Origin: DASXVU01 sp963732855
GTDB taxonomy: Archaea; Thermoplasmatota; Thermoplasmata; Methanomassiliicoccales; UBA472
Length of the DNA stretch: 64,000 nucleotides
NCBI GenBank assembly: GCA_963732855.1
Contig: CAVTBB010000003.1
Location: 1-64,000, forward strand
Direction of reading: 5' to 3'
Both the position numbers and the translations under genes were made by a program. Below, one piece after another: positions 9,200-18,330 of this stretch. Each line of letters opens with the position of its first letter. Position 1 is the stretch's first letter. Under the pieces are notes generated by a model that saw only the letters and a list, made by a program, of their open reading frames with translations, made no database searches and was not told the DNA's origin.

Positions 9200-10090
9200 A
9201 TGACCGCCAGCATGATCCAAGGAAAGCCCATCGCCGACGAAATCAGGAAGGAACTGAGGGAAAGGATCGCGATCTTGAGGGATAAGGGCGTGGTCCCGGG
9301 ATTGGCGGTCGTTCTGGTCGGGGACGATGCCGCCTCGCAGACATACGTCCGTATGAAAGGCAAATCCAGCGAGGAACTGGGCATGTATTCACAGACGATC
9401 ATTAGGCCCAGGGACCTTTCCGAAGAGAACCTGCTCCGGCTGATCGACGAGCTCAACGCCGATCCCCGGGTCCATGGCATCCTGGTCCAATTGCCGTTGC
9501 CGCCCCATATCGATGAGCGGAAAGTGCTCATCCGCATCGACCCGGGGAAGGACGTGGACGCGTTCCATCCGTTCAATGTGGGAAAGATCCTGATCGGTGA
9601 CCAAACCGGTTTTCTGCCTGCCACGCCCTATGGGATCCAGGAATTGCTCATCCGCAGCGGGAACGCGCCGTCCGGCAAACACGTGGTCATCCTGGGAAGG
9701 AGCAACATCGTGGGGAAGCCTTTGGCGGCGATGCTGATGCAGAAGGACGAGCGGGCCAACGCCACGGTCACGGTCTGCCATTCCAAGACCGAGGGCCTAG
9801 CAGATATCACCCGCAGCGCTGACATATTGATCTCTGCGATGGGGGCGGGGGCCTCGTATGTGACGGCGGACATGGTCAAACCCGGTGTGGTCGTCATCGA
9901 CGTCGGTTCGAACCGGGTTCCAGATGACAGCTCTCCCCGGGGCTATCGCCTTGTTGGGGACGTAGATTTCGATTCGGTCAAGATGACGGCCGCTGCCATA
10001 ACGCCCGTCCCGGGAGGGGTGGGTCCGATGACCATAGTCATGCTCATGCGCAACACCGTCAAGGCGGCGGAGATGATGCTGGAACGATAA
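9200..10090 (+). CDS. folD: methylenetetrahydrofolate dehydrogenase / methenyltetrahydrofolate cyclohydrolase
   Basis: Bifunctional FolD interconverts 10-formyl-, methenyl- and methylene-tetrahydrofolate. The catalytic YVRMKGK (Y-x3-K type) is near residue 51, followed by the HGILVQLPLPPHI signature, PGKDVDAFHPFN, FLPATPYGIQELL, the nucleotide-binding VILGRSNIVGKPLA, and the C-terminal TPVPGGVGPMT. Length, 296 residues, is typical. A TATA-like TTATTATTTA at about 9160-9170 lies ahead of the ATG. Divergent from fhs, with roughly 145 bases between the two starts, so the pair may share regulation. Confidence 0.95.
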   Translation: MTASMIQGKPIADEIRKELRERIAILRDKGVVPGLAVVLVGDDAASQTYVRMKGKSSEELGMYSQTIIRPRDLSEENLLRLIDELNADPRVHGILVQLPLPPHIDERKVLIRIDPGKDVDAFHPFNVGKILIGDQTGFLPATPYGIQELLIRSGNAPSGKHVVILGRSNIVGKPLAAMLMQKDERANATVTVCHSKTEGLADITRSADILISAMGAGASYVTADMVKPGVVVIDVGSNRVPDDSSPRGYRLVGDVDFDSVKMTAAAITPVPGGVGPMTIVMLMRNTVKAAEMMLER

Positions 10091-10159
10091 CGCTTTCAAC
10101 ATTTTATATCGCCGCCCGAAAAAGTATAAGTGCGGTAACCCAATTCCACCCCTGCTGAA

Positions 10160-10822
10160 ATGTTGCGCGAATGTGGTGAGCATGGATATTTCCGGGGTGA
10201 CGTCTGCCCGGTCTGCGGTGAAGAGGGCAAGTTCCTGATGAACGAACAGGAACTGGAACAGATCGGAAGGACCATGGCCGGAGTGCTCCGCCACTTCCCG
10301 GAGAAGTTCGGGTTGGAGATGGACGACCAAGGTTTCATCAACCTGAGGGAGTTCGTCAACGCTCTTAAGAACCAGAGCAAAAGGTATCACTGGCTCAGGC
10401 CTCATCACATCATCGCTATAATCGAGACCGATCCCAAAGGCCGCTACCAGATCAGCAATGACATGATCCGTGCCACCTACGGGCATTCGATCGACCTGAA
10501 CCTGAGGCTCCCGACGGAAAACATCCCAGACAGCCTGTTCTATCCCACAACACCGGAAGAGGCCGACATCCTGCTGGAGACCGGACTTAAGCCCTCCGAT
10601 CGGAAGATGGTGCACCTATCCAAGACCTACAACGATGCGTTGTCTGCCGGAAAGGTCAGGACCGTAGAGCCGGTCATCTTGGAGATCGATGCGAAGAGGG
10701 CCATAGATGAGGGAATCGTCATCGGACAGGCAGGAAGGACCGTGTTCCTCGCGCCGGAGATCCCGTCCGAATGCTTGAGAAAGGCCGAGGCACCGGTAGA
10801 AGAAGAAGTCATTACCGACTGA
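10160..10822 (+). CDS. kptA: RNA 2'-phosphotransferase with N-terminal zinc knuckle
   Basis: KptA/Tpt1 moves a 2'-phosphate from RNA to NAD. The 220-residue protein has a zinc-binding head (C5, H8, C16, C19), then the conserved VLRHFPEKFGLEMDDQGF segment, the HWLRPHHIIAIIETDPKGRY block, IRATYGHSID, and a HLSKT motif. The catalytic arginine and histidine set of the family appears present. The zinc head is common in archaeal versions. TATA-like elements (TTTATATCG near 10105 and AGTATAAGT near 10125) precede it. Its role in archaea, where tRNA splicing does not leave a 2'-phosphate by the yeast route, remains open. Confidence 0.9.
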   Translation: MLRECGEHGYFRGDVCPVCGEEGKFLMNEQELEQIGRTMAGVLRHFPEKFGLEMDDQGFINLREFVNALKNQSKRYHWLRPHHIIAIIETDPKGRYQISNDMIRATYGHSIDLNLRLPTENIPDSLFYPTTPEEADILLETGLKPSDRKMVHLSKTYNDALSAGKVRTVEPVILEIDAKRAIDEGIVIGQAGRTVFLAPEIPSECLRKAEAPVEEEVITD

Positions 10823-10934
10823 GACCTAACGGACCAGTTCTTTTCTTTCTAGTCCTCATCCGACATGCAATGTTATTCCACCCAGACAGAAAACTGGAGA
10901 ATAGGATTTGCTATATCGGATAATCCGTCAAAAA

Positions 10935-11204
10935 TCAGTTCAATGGGTGAACGATCTCTAGGACTTGGAAAACGACCGTTGCCGCGAAAACCAACAATAA
11001 CGGTACGACTACCGCATCCAACGTCGCCAAGATCTTCTTCGACCTCAAGGATGATGCGGTGATGAGCTCTCTAGATGACAGAAGCATGACCAGAAGGATA
11101 GCGATAAGTGCCCCTCCGACACCGCCACTGATGACAGCCGTCATGGATACAGCGCTCGACGCTGCGCTTGACGTTAGAGTTGATGCCGCCATTACTAAGC
11201 TCAT
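10935..11204 (-). CDS. small two-helix membrane protein
   Basis: An 89-residue protein I do not recognise. After a Ser/Ala/Thr-rich N-terminus there are two hydrophobic helices (about residues 25-45 and 65-85) joined by a short basic loop (SSLRSKK). Support for a real gene is the promoter: CTTAAATAGG on the minus strand, about 31 bases before the ATG, suiting a nearly leaderless message. It lies alone between kptA and the DUF2797 gene. Confidence 0.5.
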   Translation of the reverse strand: MSLVMAASTLTSSAASSAVSMTAVISGGVGGALIAILLVMLLSSRELITASSLRSKKILATLDAVVVPLLLVFAATVVFQVLEIVHPLN

Positions 11205-11229
11205 TTCATCACTCTGTAGGAAATCAAGC

Positions 11230-11241
11230 CTATTTAAGACT
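11230..11241 (-). promoter_or_regulatory. TATA box for the small membrane protein
   Basis: Minus-strand GTCTTAAATAGG, centred about 31 bases upstream of the ATG at 11204, matches the archaeal TATA spacing. Confidence 0.4.
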
Positions 11242-11368
11242 ATCCGGCTAAATCACCTATGTGAAAACTATGCTGCTGGATTGCTTTGAGGCCGATATAT
11301 TGGAACACATTGCATTTTCGATGGACCGTCCGACAATTTGATATTCCTGTGCAGGCCTAGGTAAGAAC

Positions 11369-12226
11369 GTGTTCGTGCGTGCCGATCGATTGCTCCTGGG
11401 TTCAAACCCGGAGTCGTATCCGCAGCATGCCATTTCTTTTGGATGGGATGATTACAAGCCCCTACTGGAAGCGTTTGACGAAAGGACCGAAAAGGTCGTG
11501 GAGATCGCCCTTGAGGAGATCGACTGGCATATATCCGAGGAGCGGAGATGTGTAGGGCGATATAATCCAGACGGCTACCGACCCTGTCCGTCCAAGAAGA
11601 AGGTCGAAAGATTTGATCAGTGCACGAACTGTGCCTCGGTGTGGATCGGACACCAGGAATGCATTTTCGAACCCCGGTGCAATGGTACCCTGTGCGATTC
11701 CGAGATATGCAGAAGGAAGCATGTGGTCTATGTTGCGTTCCACGGGGACATGATCAAGATCGGGATGACATCGAGCTCCAGGCTGAAAGAGCGGGGCATC
11801 GAGCAGGGCGCAGATGCTATCGCCCCTATAGTCGATTGCTGCAATCGGATGGAGGCCAGAGCAGTTGAGAATCAGGTATCTCGGCTCCTGAAGGCACGCC
11901 AAACGGTATCAAAGAAGGAATCATTAAGGACCATTCTCAGGGAGACCGATGCCGGGTTATACGAATCCAGATATGAGGGTGTTCTGGCCCAGGTCTCCAA
12001 GGTCCTTCCCACGAAGAATGCCCCGCTGGAAGTGCTTGACTCTTACCCGGTGGTTTTCTCCAACCGAGGACATGTAGAGGTCACCAGGCTGGAGGGGAGG
12101 CACGTCGGGAATAAGGTCGCAATAAAAGGGAAGTTCCTGGTTTATAGGTCGAGGACCAGCAAGGAATTGAAGGCGCTGCATCTCTCCAACTTGCCCTCTC
12201 ACTTTATCAGAACGCAAGGGACATGA
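11369..12226 (+). CDS. DUF2797 family protein
   Basis: A 285-residue cytosolic protein with a cysteine-rich middle (CVGRY, CPSKKK, CTNC, HQECIFEPRC, CDSEIC), suggestive of metal binding, followed by HVVYVAFHGDMIKIGMTSS. That last stretch resembles the GIY-YIG-like core of DUF2797 proteins, then ERGIEQGADAI and an EARAVENQVS helix. The family is uncharacterised; a nucleic-acid role is guessed from the fold only. The start is a GTG (11369) after AGGTAAG; no better start is visible. The gene stands alone. Confidence 0.65.
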   Translation: MFVRADRLLLGSNPESYPQHAISFGWDDYKPLLEAFDERTEKVVEIALEEIDWHISEERRCVGRYNPDGYRPCPSKKKVERFDQCTNCASVWIGHQECIFEPRCNGTLCDSEICRRKHVVYVAFHGDMIKIGMTSSSRLKERGIEQGADAIAPIVDCCNRMEARAVENQVSRLLKARQTVSKKESLRTILRETDAGLYESRYEGVLAQVSKVLPTKNAPLEVLDSYPVVFSNRGHVEVTRLEGRHVGNKVAIKGKFLVYRSRTSKELKALHLSNLPSHFIRTQGT

Positions 12227-12548
12227 TAATATCGCGAATGGAAATTGTATACCAATGATCATCCGACAAGAATGCGGGTAGGTTGTTGTATCCTGCTTGC
12301 CCTTCCAATCCCTGTTTATTTGGGTGAAATCACCGCGTCCGTTCATTATGGCGAGGTTGGCACCTTCAAGGCGACAGCTGGTAGTCGAACCGCATTCCTA
12401 TAATGGTCGCCGCCCGCCCCGATCATATCATCTAGCTCAGAAGTAGAGAGCTGCGAGATCTTTCGTTCCATCGACAATTTCGAAAATTTTGTGGTTATAG
12501 CGACTTTCCCCCCGGACAGGTTAACTATATGGACAACGACGTAGGGAA

Positions 12549-13030
12549 ATGGGGATATCCGATGTGACGGTCGTCAACTCAGTGGGACATGGGGTGACCC
12601 GACGGTCCGACCCCGGTACTGCCGGTGTGTGGCCCTCAGAACCTGATCTTGAAATTCGTCCCCGACCGATACGGCCTGACTCGATACCAGTGACGATATC
12701 GTGGATGCCCCCGAATTCGATCGCGGGTTTCTCCCACCACCTAGTGTGGATCGGTAAGATGGGGGTGCATATTGTGAAAGGAACGCCAACTCGTCAACGG
12801 GACGGTATCGGTCGCCTGGGACAACCAGTACCTTGTCGAGGCCTTCTACGAGGATGGGAACATGGTGTATTCGGATCACCTCGATTTCGGTGGACCTATG
12901 TTCGAAGGAGATGATGGGCATGTTCGCAATGAACATCCTGCTCTTCATTTCGGTCGAACTGATCGCCTTGGCCCTGGTCTGTCGTGGTCCTGACGATCCG
13001 CTGGCATCATCGAAAGAAGCACCGTCATGA
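12549..13030 (+). pseudogene. degraded gene for a membrane-anchored protein; otherwise empty 0.9-kb gap
   Basis: The gap 12227-13139 has no intact gene. Protein-like fragments appear in changing plus-strand frames: LILKFVPDRYGLTR near 12640, then LVNGTVSVAWDNQYLVEAFY near 12795-12855 followed by MVYSDHLDFGGPMFEGDDG, and a hydrophobic AMNILLFISVELIALALV near 12930 with a basic tail. Read together they suggest an extracytoplasmic domain followed by a C-terminal membrane anchor, broken by three or more frameshifts and a stop. I recognise no family. 12227-12540 holds nothing I can support. Confidence 0.35.
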
Positions 13031-13139
13031 GTGAACCGAACCGAAGCGCAGACGATGGCTCCAGCATCCGCTCCCTAGAAATGTAAATAAGGAATCAAGC
13101 TATCTTTGCCACCAGCTAGGTCACTAGAAGGTAAATCAG

Positions 13140-14093
13140 ATGACCAAGATCCTCAATCCAGAAGAGATCAGACAAAAGTTCGGTCAATATTTCTGCCGCG
13201 GCATTTACACGCTAGTAGATGAGAAGAACGGTGTCGCCCAGATCATCGAAGAATGCAGCGCCAGAGGACCAGTGGAATGGGATGCGGTGAACCGCAAGAG
13301 GGCCCAGGGCGCCTTGACCAAGATCAGGGTGGAAGGGATTACGCTGATCATGGACGCGATCATAGGCGAAGGAGAGCTGAAGTTCGGCGCCGCCTCGAAG
13401 GAACTGGGAGGTCAGGGACTGAGATCGGTCAAGATCGACGGTGACAGAGTAAGGACCACCTGGGTAGGACTGGCCGGGGCGAGCGTGGGAATTGGGGCCT
13501 GCATGCCGCAAGGTCCGGGGACCATCTGCGCCGAGTATCCGGATGATATCAAGATCGGTGGGGCTCACCGGATCGAGGTAACGGTGGTCACGCCGAAACT
13601 GGTCCGCGTGGTCATCGGTGTCGACGATACCGACACGAGGGAAAAAGGAGCGACCTGGGCTTCAGTCCTCAAGATAGCCAGGGCTTGCACGATCGGGCAT
13701 TTCCTGGAACACAAGATCATCCAGCTGAACCCGGAAGCGCCGGAGAAGACGACCAACTGTACTTCATCCGCAGTATCATTTGCTGTCGCTGAGAAGGATG
13801 TAGAAGAACTGATCCAGTATTTCGTCGATAGCGTCCGTAAGGAGACTTTATCCGACCACACGGTGGTCGCGGCATTTATCGGCTTGAAGATACCGGACCC
13901 ATTGGTCAAATATGGCTGGGAGGCAAAGAGCATCCTTTATCATGTCGATTCCGCCTTCCGAGTCGCTGAACAGAACGGAGTCCGAATTACAGTGATAACC
14001 GGCAGAGGAGGGGCGATCGGCGCCGTTTCCGCTATCGGATGCTTCGACCTTGGGTTGAAAGCAGCAGGCCTGCCCGAGGATTTCGAAAACTAG
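13140..14093 (+). CDS. methanogenesis marker protein 11-like
   Basis: A 317-residue protein matching my recollection of methanogenesis marker 11: N-terminal half with DAIIGEGELKFGAASKELGG and a glycine-rich AGLAGASVGIGACM-like run, then VVTPKLVRVVIGVDDTDTREKGATW, NCTSSAVSFAV, SDHTVVAAFIGLKIP and ITGRGGAIGAV. The DDTDT motif is shared with the ATP-binding part of TiaS (tRNA-Ile2 agmatinyl transferase), the main alternative, but the rest fits marker 11 better. Members are found almost only in methanogens; the reaction is unknown. A GAAGGT ribosome site lies just before the ATG. Its presence is the best hint in the window of a methanogen or ex-methanogen. Confidence 0.75.
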   Translation: MTKILNPEEIRQKFGQYFCRGIYTLVDEKNGVAQIIEECSARGPVEWDAVNRKRAQGALTKIRVEGITLIMDAIIGEGELKFGAASKELGGQGLRSVKIDGDRVRTTWVGLAGASVGIGACMPQGPGTICAEYPDDIKIGGAHRIEVTVVTPKLVRVVIGVDDTDTREKGATWASVLKIARACTIGHFLEHKIIQLNPEAPEKTTNCTSSAVSFAVAEKDVEELIQYFVDSVRKETLSDHTVVAAFIGLKIPDPLVKYGWEAKSILYHVDSAFRVAEQNGVRITVITGRGGAIGAVSAIGCFDLGLKAAGLPEDFEN

Positions 14094-14135
14094 ATGTGCC
14101 TGAAAGTAATGGTAAGAGAGTAAGGAGGGAATCCC

Positions 14136-14918
14136 ATCAAGAACGAGATCTCCAGGGTCATCGCCAATACGGCGTACCAGACCTATGAGCGAAAGCTTCA
14201 GAAAGAGGTCGAGGAAGGTCAGGTGCCAAGGCACGTGGCCATCATCATGGATGGTAACCGCCGTTTCGCCAAGGAGTTTGGCCTCAGCACCACAGAGGGC
14301 CACATCAAGGGCAAGGACAAGCTGGAGGAGGTCATGGAATGGTGCCGGGAACTGGGAATCAAGATCCTGACGGTTTATGCCTTCAGCACCGAGAACCTCA
14401 ACCGGGATTCGGACGAGATCGAGTACCTGATGAAGCTGTTCGAAGACAACTTCAGGCGGCTGGCTACAGATGAGCGGATCCATAAGTACCATATTCGGAT
14501 TACCGTGATCGGCCAGAGGGAGCTGCTCCCGAAAAGGGTACAGAAGGTCATCGAGGAGGCAGAGGAAGCCACCAAGGAGTATGACTCATACTTCTACAAC
14601 ATCGCCATCGCCTATGGCAGCAGACAGGAGATCATTCAGGCCATCAAGCAGATTGCCGAGGCGGTGAAGGACGGAAGGATGGAAGTGCAGGATATCGACG
14701 AAGAGGTCTTTTCCAAGTACCTCTACACCGCCGATTTCCCCGACCCAGACCTGATCCTGCGTACCTCCGGGGAAGAACGCATATCGAACTTCCTGCTCTG
14801 GCAACTGGCATATGCCGAGCTGTACTTCACCGACGTTTACTGGCCCGGATTCCGAAAAGTGGATTTCATGCGGGCTATCCGTTCATACCAACTGAGACAA
14901 CGTCGCTTCGGCAAGTGA
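14136..14918 (+). CDS. uppS: undecaprenyl/polyprenyl diphosphate synthase (cis-prenyltransferase), probable non-ATG start
   Basis: Adds isopentenyl units in cis to build polyprenyl lipid carriers. Signature HVAIIMDGNRRFAKE near the N-terminus holds the catalytic Asp; TVYAFSTENLNR, the AIAYGSRQEI block, and the C-terminal DPDLILRTSGEERISNFLLWQLAYAELYF follow as in the family. A GTG at 14223 would begin only two residues before the core and drop the usual N-terminal helix. Instead, GGAGG at 14124-14128 is followed eight bases on by an in-frame ATC (14136), which adds 29 residues (KNEISRV...QVP) of the expected kind. No ATG, GTG or TTG exists between the preceding stop (14121) and 14223, so the start is ATC or a misread ATG. 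Confidence 0.9.
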   Translation: MKNEISRVIANTAYQTYERKLQKEVEEGQVPRHVAIIMDGNRRFAKEFGLSTTEGHIKGKDKLEEVMEWCRELGIKILTVYAFSTENLNRDSDEIEYLMKLFEDNFRRLATDERIHKYHIRITVIGQRELLPKRVQKVIEEAEEATKEYDSYFYNIAIAYGSRQEIIQAIKQIAEAVKDGRMEVQDIDEEVFSKYLYTADFPDPDLILRTSGEERISNFLLWQLAYAELYFTDVYWPGFRKVDFMRAIRSYQLRQRRFGK

Positions 14919-16681
14919 GTTTTAATACCCACAACATTTTCTCTGGCACCGAGGGACATCGATTGCGGGAAGATCTAATATTCATCCACGCCCCGAGCGT
15001 TTACGATTTCAGAAAGGAATTCCTGTTCTACGGTCCGGTCAGCGATCTGGTCCCCTCGACACCGGTCTTCGAGATGTACCCCATAGGGTTCACGACGATG
15101 GCCACGGCATTACATGAGTCCGGATTCCGGGTCCGGATCATAAATTTGGCCAGCATGATGCTGAACAACCGTCAGCTCGACGTAGAGAAGGTCATAGCCA
15201 AGCTGGATTCGGCGGTGTTCGGCATCGATCTGCATTGGCTGCCCCACGCGCACGGCGCTTTAGAAGTGGCCAAGCTGGTAAGGAAGCTGCACCCTGACTC
15301 GAAGATCCTCATGGGCGGGTTCTCGTCCACTTACTATCACAGAGAGCTGATCCGATATCCCCAGGTGGACCTGGTGCTCAGAGGAGACTCCACCGAGGTC
15401 CCGGTGACCGAGCTGATGCATGCGCTGGAGAAGGGCACGCCCCTGGACAAGGTCCAGAACCTTACCTGGAAGGACGGATCGGGTAATGTGCATTTCAACG
15501 GTCTGACCTACATACCGAAAGACCTGGACCACTTGGACGTGGACTATGGGTGGATCGTCAAGTCGGTCATCAGGCATCGGGACCTGGAAGGTTTCAAGCC
15601 GTTCAAGGACTGGGACCGGTACCCGCTGACCGCGGTGTTCACCGTGAGGGGCTGTTCCGTCCAATGCGCTGTCTGCGGGGGTTCCTGCTCGGCCATGAAA
15701 GGCTTCCTGGGAAGGGAACGTCCAGCCTACCGCTCCCCCGAGAAGGTGGCGGAAGACATACTGAACATCCAACAGTACCTGAAAGCACCCACCTTCGTGG
15801 TTGGTGACCTACGTCAGAATGGCAAGGGATATGCCGAACGCTTCTTCAAGGAAGCGAAGGCGCTGGGCATCAAGAACCAGCTCATTCTGGAAACGTTCAC
15901 ACCGGCGAACGATGAGTTCTTCTCCATGGCGCAGAGATCGCTGGAATCGTACTCGGTGGAGTTCTCTCCCGATTCACATGATGAACGGGTGAGGAACGCC
16001 CTTGGTCGGCGGTTCGACACCCCTAGCATGGAACGTTCGGTGAAGAGCGCCCTGGACCATGGGGCGGAGAGGTTCGATCTGTTCTTTATGATCGGCCTGC
16101 CCCAGCAGACCAAGGAATCCGCCTTGGCCAGTGCCGAGTATTCACGCAAGATGTATGAGATCGTGGGCAATGATCAGAGGCTGTTCGTGTTCATCTCCCC
16201 GTTAGCACCGTTCCTAGATCCAGGCAGCATCATTTTCGAGAACCCCTCCAAGTATGGATATAGAACGCTGGCCCGGACATTGGAGGAGCACCGTGTCAGG
16301 CTTCTCTCACCGTCATGGAAGTACGTCCTCTCATACGAAACGGAATGGATGGACAGAGACCAGATTGCGGATGCCAGCTATGATGCGGCAGACATCCTGA
16401 ACAGCGTCCGGTACGAGTGCGATCAGATCGGCAAGGATGAACTGGACCTCCGCCTGGCGCGGTCGGAGAACGCCAGGAAGATGATGGCCCGCATCGATGG
16501 CATCGTCAAAATGAAGGACAAAAATGAGCGCAATGACGCGTTTCGATCGCTGAAGGCCGAGTCCGAGGAGCTCATGGAATCGACCATATGTCAAAAGGCC
16601 GACCTGGAATGGACATCCAAGGGCGTGGTGCGCAGCTTGCCCCGGGCTGTCTTCGGCCTCATAAAGGGAAAGAGAAAATGA
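14915..16681 (+). CDS. B12-binding radical SAM protein, Ta0216 family
   Basis: A 588-residue protein with an N-terminal cobalamin-binding-like domain (ALHESGFRVRIINLASMML, then a HPDSKILMGGFSSTYYHREL stretch about residue 128) and a radical SAM domain whose CxxxCxxC loop reads CSVQCAVC (about residue 246). It resembles the family named after Thermoplasma Ta0216. The reaction is unknown; B12-radical SAM enzymes often methylate or rearrange unactivated carbons. It starts with GTG overlapping the uppS stop, so the two are translationally coupled, hinting at a lipid or polyprenol substrate; that link is inference. Confidence 0.8.
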   Translation: MSFNTHNIFSGTEGHRLREDLIFIHAPSVYDFRKEFLFYGPVSDLVPSTPVFEMYPIGFTTMATALHESGFRVRIINLASMMLNNRQLDVEKVIAKLDSAVFGIDLHWLPHAHGALEVAKLVRKLHPDSKILMGGFSSTYYHRELIRYPQVDLVLRGDSTEVPVTELMHALEKGTPLDKVQNLTWKDGSGNVHFNGLTYIPKDLDHLDVDYGWIVKSVIRHRDLEGFKPFKDWDRYPLTAVFTVRGCSVQCAVCGGSCSAMKGFLGRERPAYRSPEKVAEDILNIQQYLKAPTFVVGDLRQNGKGYAERFFKEAKALGIKNQLILETFTPANDEFFSMAQRSLESYSVEFSPDSHDERVRNALGRRFDTPSMERSVKSALDHGAERFDLFFMIGLPQQTKESALASAEYSRKMYEIVGNDQRLFVFISPLAPFLDPGSIIFENPSKYGYRTLARTLEEHRVRLLSPSWKYVLSYETEWMDRDQIADASYDAADILNSVRYECDQIGKDELDLRLARSENARKMMARIDGIVKMKDKNERNDAFRSLKAESEELMESTICQKADLEWTSKGVVRSLPRAVFGLIKGKRK

Positions 16682-16696
16682 AGTTCCGGTCCAGCT

Positions 16697-17182
16697 TTAT
16701 CTCTTGACCGCGGCCTTGGCCTTTCCTGAAACGGCTATGATTAGCTCCTTGGCTCCTAACGGATCCTCAATTCCGTTCTCTTCCAGGGACGCGCTGTCCA
16801 CCCTTATCGGCAGCCTGAACTCCACGAAGGAATAGGGACCCCATTCGCCCTTGATCCGGATATCCGTGCCATAGGGGCCGACCGTCTCCACCTGGCTTAT
16901 CTTATTCAAGGGAGCTGATTCAGAAAGAACATACTTCCTCTTGAAGATCCCTTTATGATCCAGCACCAGTAACCTCTTGTCTGTTAGGATCAATAGTGCC
17001 GGGTCCGGGGCTCCGACGTTCCTTTCGCCCCGGAACATCCTGGAACCTCCGGAGGTCTGCATGGATTCATGAGGAGGATGGTAGCCTTTCCATATCTGGA
17101 CCACCGATTCACCCGAGACCAGAAGTAACGCTACGCTAGCATTGACGATATGAAGATCAGCGTCTGCTTTTGCTTTCTCCAT
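16697..17182 (-). CDS. PH-like domain protein
   Basis: A 161-residue soluble protein with alternating beta strands and a DPALLILTDKRLLVLDHKG motif, the usual core of bacterial/archaeal PH-like (YokE or GRAM-like) domains. No membrane segment. Function unknown. It is convergent with the radical SAM gene and lies 10 bases downstream of the geranylgeranyl reductase stop, if the latter's frameshift is corrected. Confidence 0.5.
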   Translation of the reverse strand: MEKAKADADLHIVNASVALLLVSGESVVQIWKGYHPPHESMQTSGGSRMFRGERNVGAPDPALLILTDKRLLVLDHKGIFKRKYVLSESAPLNKISQVETVGPYGTDIRIKGEWGPYSFVEFRLPIRVDSASLEENGIEDPLGAKELIIAVSGKAKAAVKR

Positions 17183-17192
17183 CAGAACGCAC

Positions 17193-18285
17193 CTAGGGAA
17201 GTACCGGTTTGCACCGTATCAGCTTATTGATGCGCCGCTGACCCAAAAGGCGCATGGCCATTTCCAAGCGCCATTGGCTACCGAAGCATGTGTTAGCCAG
17301 CCATTTGGTGTGAACGGAGGTGCGCAGCGGTTTGAAGATCTCTGCGTTTCCAAGTCTCCTCATAGGCCATTAATGGAAGGCCCTTCAGGGCCGTGTCGGC
17401 GGCAGCCTGGCCGGCGATACGCCCGCAGATCATCGAGATCGGGATGCCTCCGCCGTTCACCGCCATGACCTGGCCGGCCGCATCACCGACCACGAGCGAA
17501 TCGCCGATGACCGTCCGTTTGATCGGACCAGACATGGGGATCAGCTTGCCCATCGGCTTTTCCGTGCTCTTGATATTCTTGAGCTCCAGGAACCGATCGA
17601 AATATTCACCTACTGGCATCCGGGAGAACCTCCGGGCCACACCTAGTCCAACGTTCGCGCCACCCTTCTTTGGCAATATCCATGCATAGCCACCGGGCGC
17701 GACGGTACCGAAATACATCTCCGGGATCGGCTCGAACTCCCCTTTCACCTGGATCGAGACTCCCGGACAGAGGTCGGTAGAACGACCATATCCCAGGCTC
17801 TTACCTACCAAGGACAGTGGGCCGTCAGCGCCAACGATCACCTTCGCCTCTATGTCCATCTCAGGCGTGGATACCACTTTGCCAGCTACCTTGGTGCATT
17901 GCAGGCCGGTCCGTAATTCGGCCCCTGCTTTCACCGCTCTTGAGGCAAGATATTGGTCGAACCGGGCTCGGTCCGTCGTGTAACCGGCAAAGGGGACCTC
18001 CCAGGGTCTCAATTTCGGTGAGTAGATGCGAATAATATCGGTGGTAAGTGAATGAAGGTCCGCGGGTATGTCAAACAGGCTGTCCAGATCGGTCGCTCTT
18101 GGGAATATGTCCTTCATTTCCTCGACCGCCGGCATGAACTCGCCGCATCGAACCGGGATCCCGACCTGGGGCCTCTTCTCCAATATCAAAACGCTTGCGC
18201 CTTTTAGCGCTGCATGCTCGGCAGTAGTGCTCCCTGCCGGACCGGCCCCGACGACCACCACATCCACCTTGACAATTTTGGCCAT
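17193..18285 (-). CDS. geranylgeranyl reductase family flavoprotein (frameshift near C-terminus)
   Basis: Saturates geranylgeranyl chains of archaeal ether lipids. The FAD motif VVVGAGPAGSTTAEHAA opens the protein, with VRCGEF shortly after, IVGADGPLS in the middle, YAWILPKKGGANVGLG and GDAAGQVMAVNGGGI later, all family hallmarks. The frame that carries these ends early at 17293. One extra A near 17350 accounts for this: the adjacent frame continues EIFKPLRTSVHTKWLANTCF and then WRLEMAMRLLGQRRINKL, the usual C-terminal helix of the family, to a stop at 17193. Corrected length is about 364 residues. Just upstream is the prenyl diphosphate synthase gene that would supply its lipid substrate. 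Confidence 0.9.
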
Positions 18286-18330
18286 TCGAACGCCACCTCC
18301 TTCAATTGGACCAGAACCTCGATGACCCGC

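Noticed and set aside
13140..14093. Calling the DDTDT protein TiaS
   Set aside because: The N-terminal half and overall order do not match TiaS, which begins with the DDTD motif near its start and has a C-terminal zinc ribbon.
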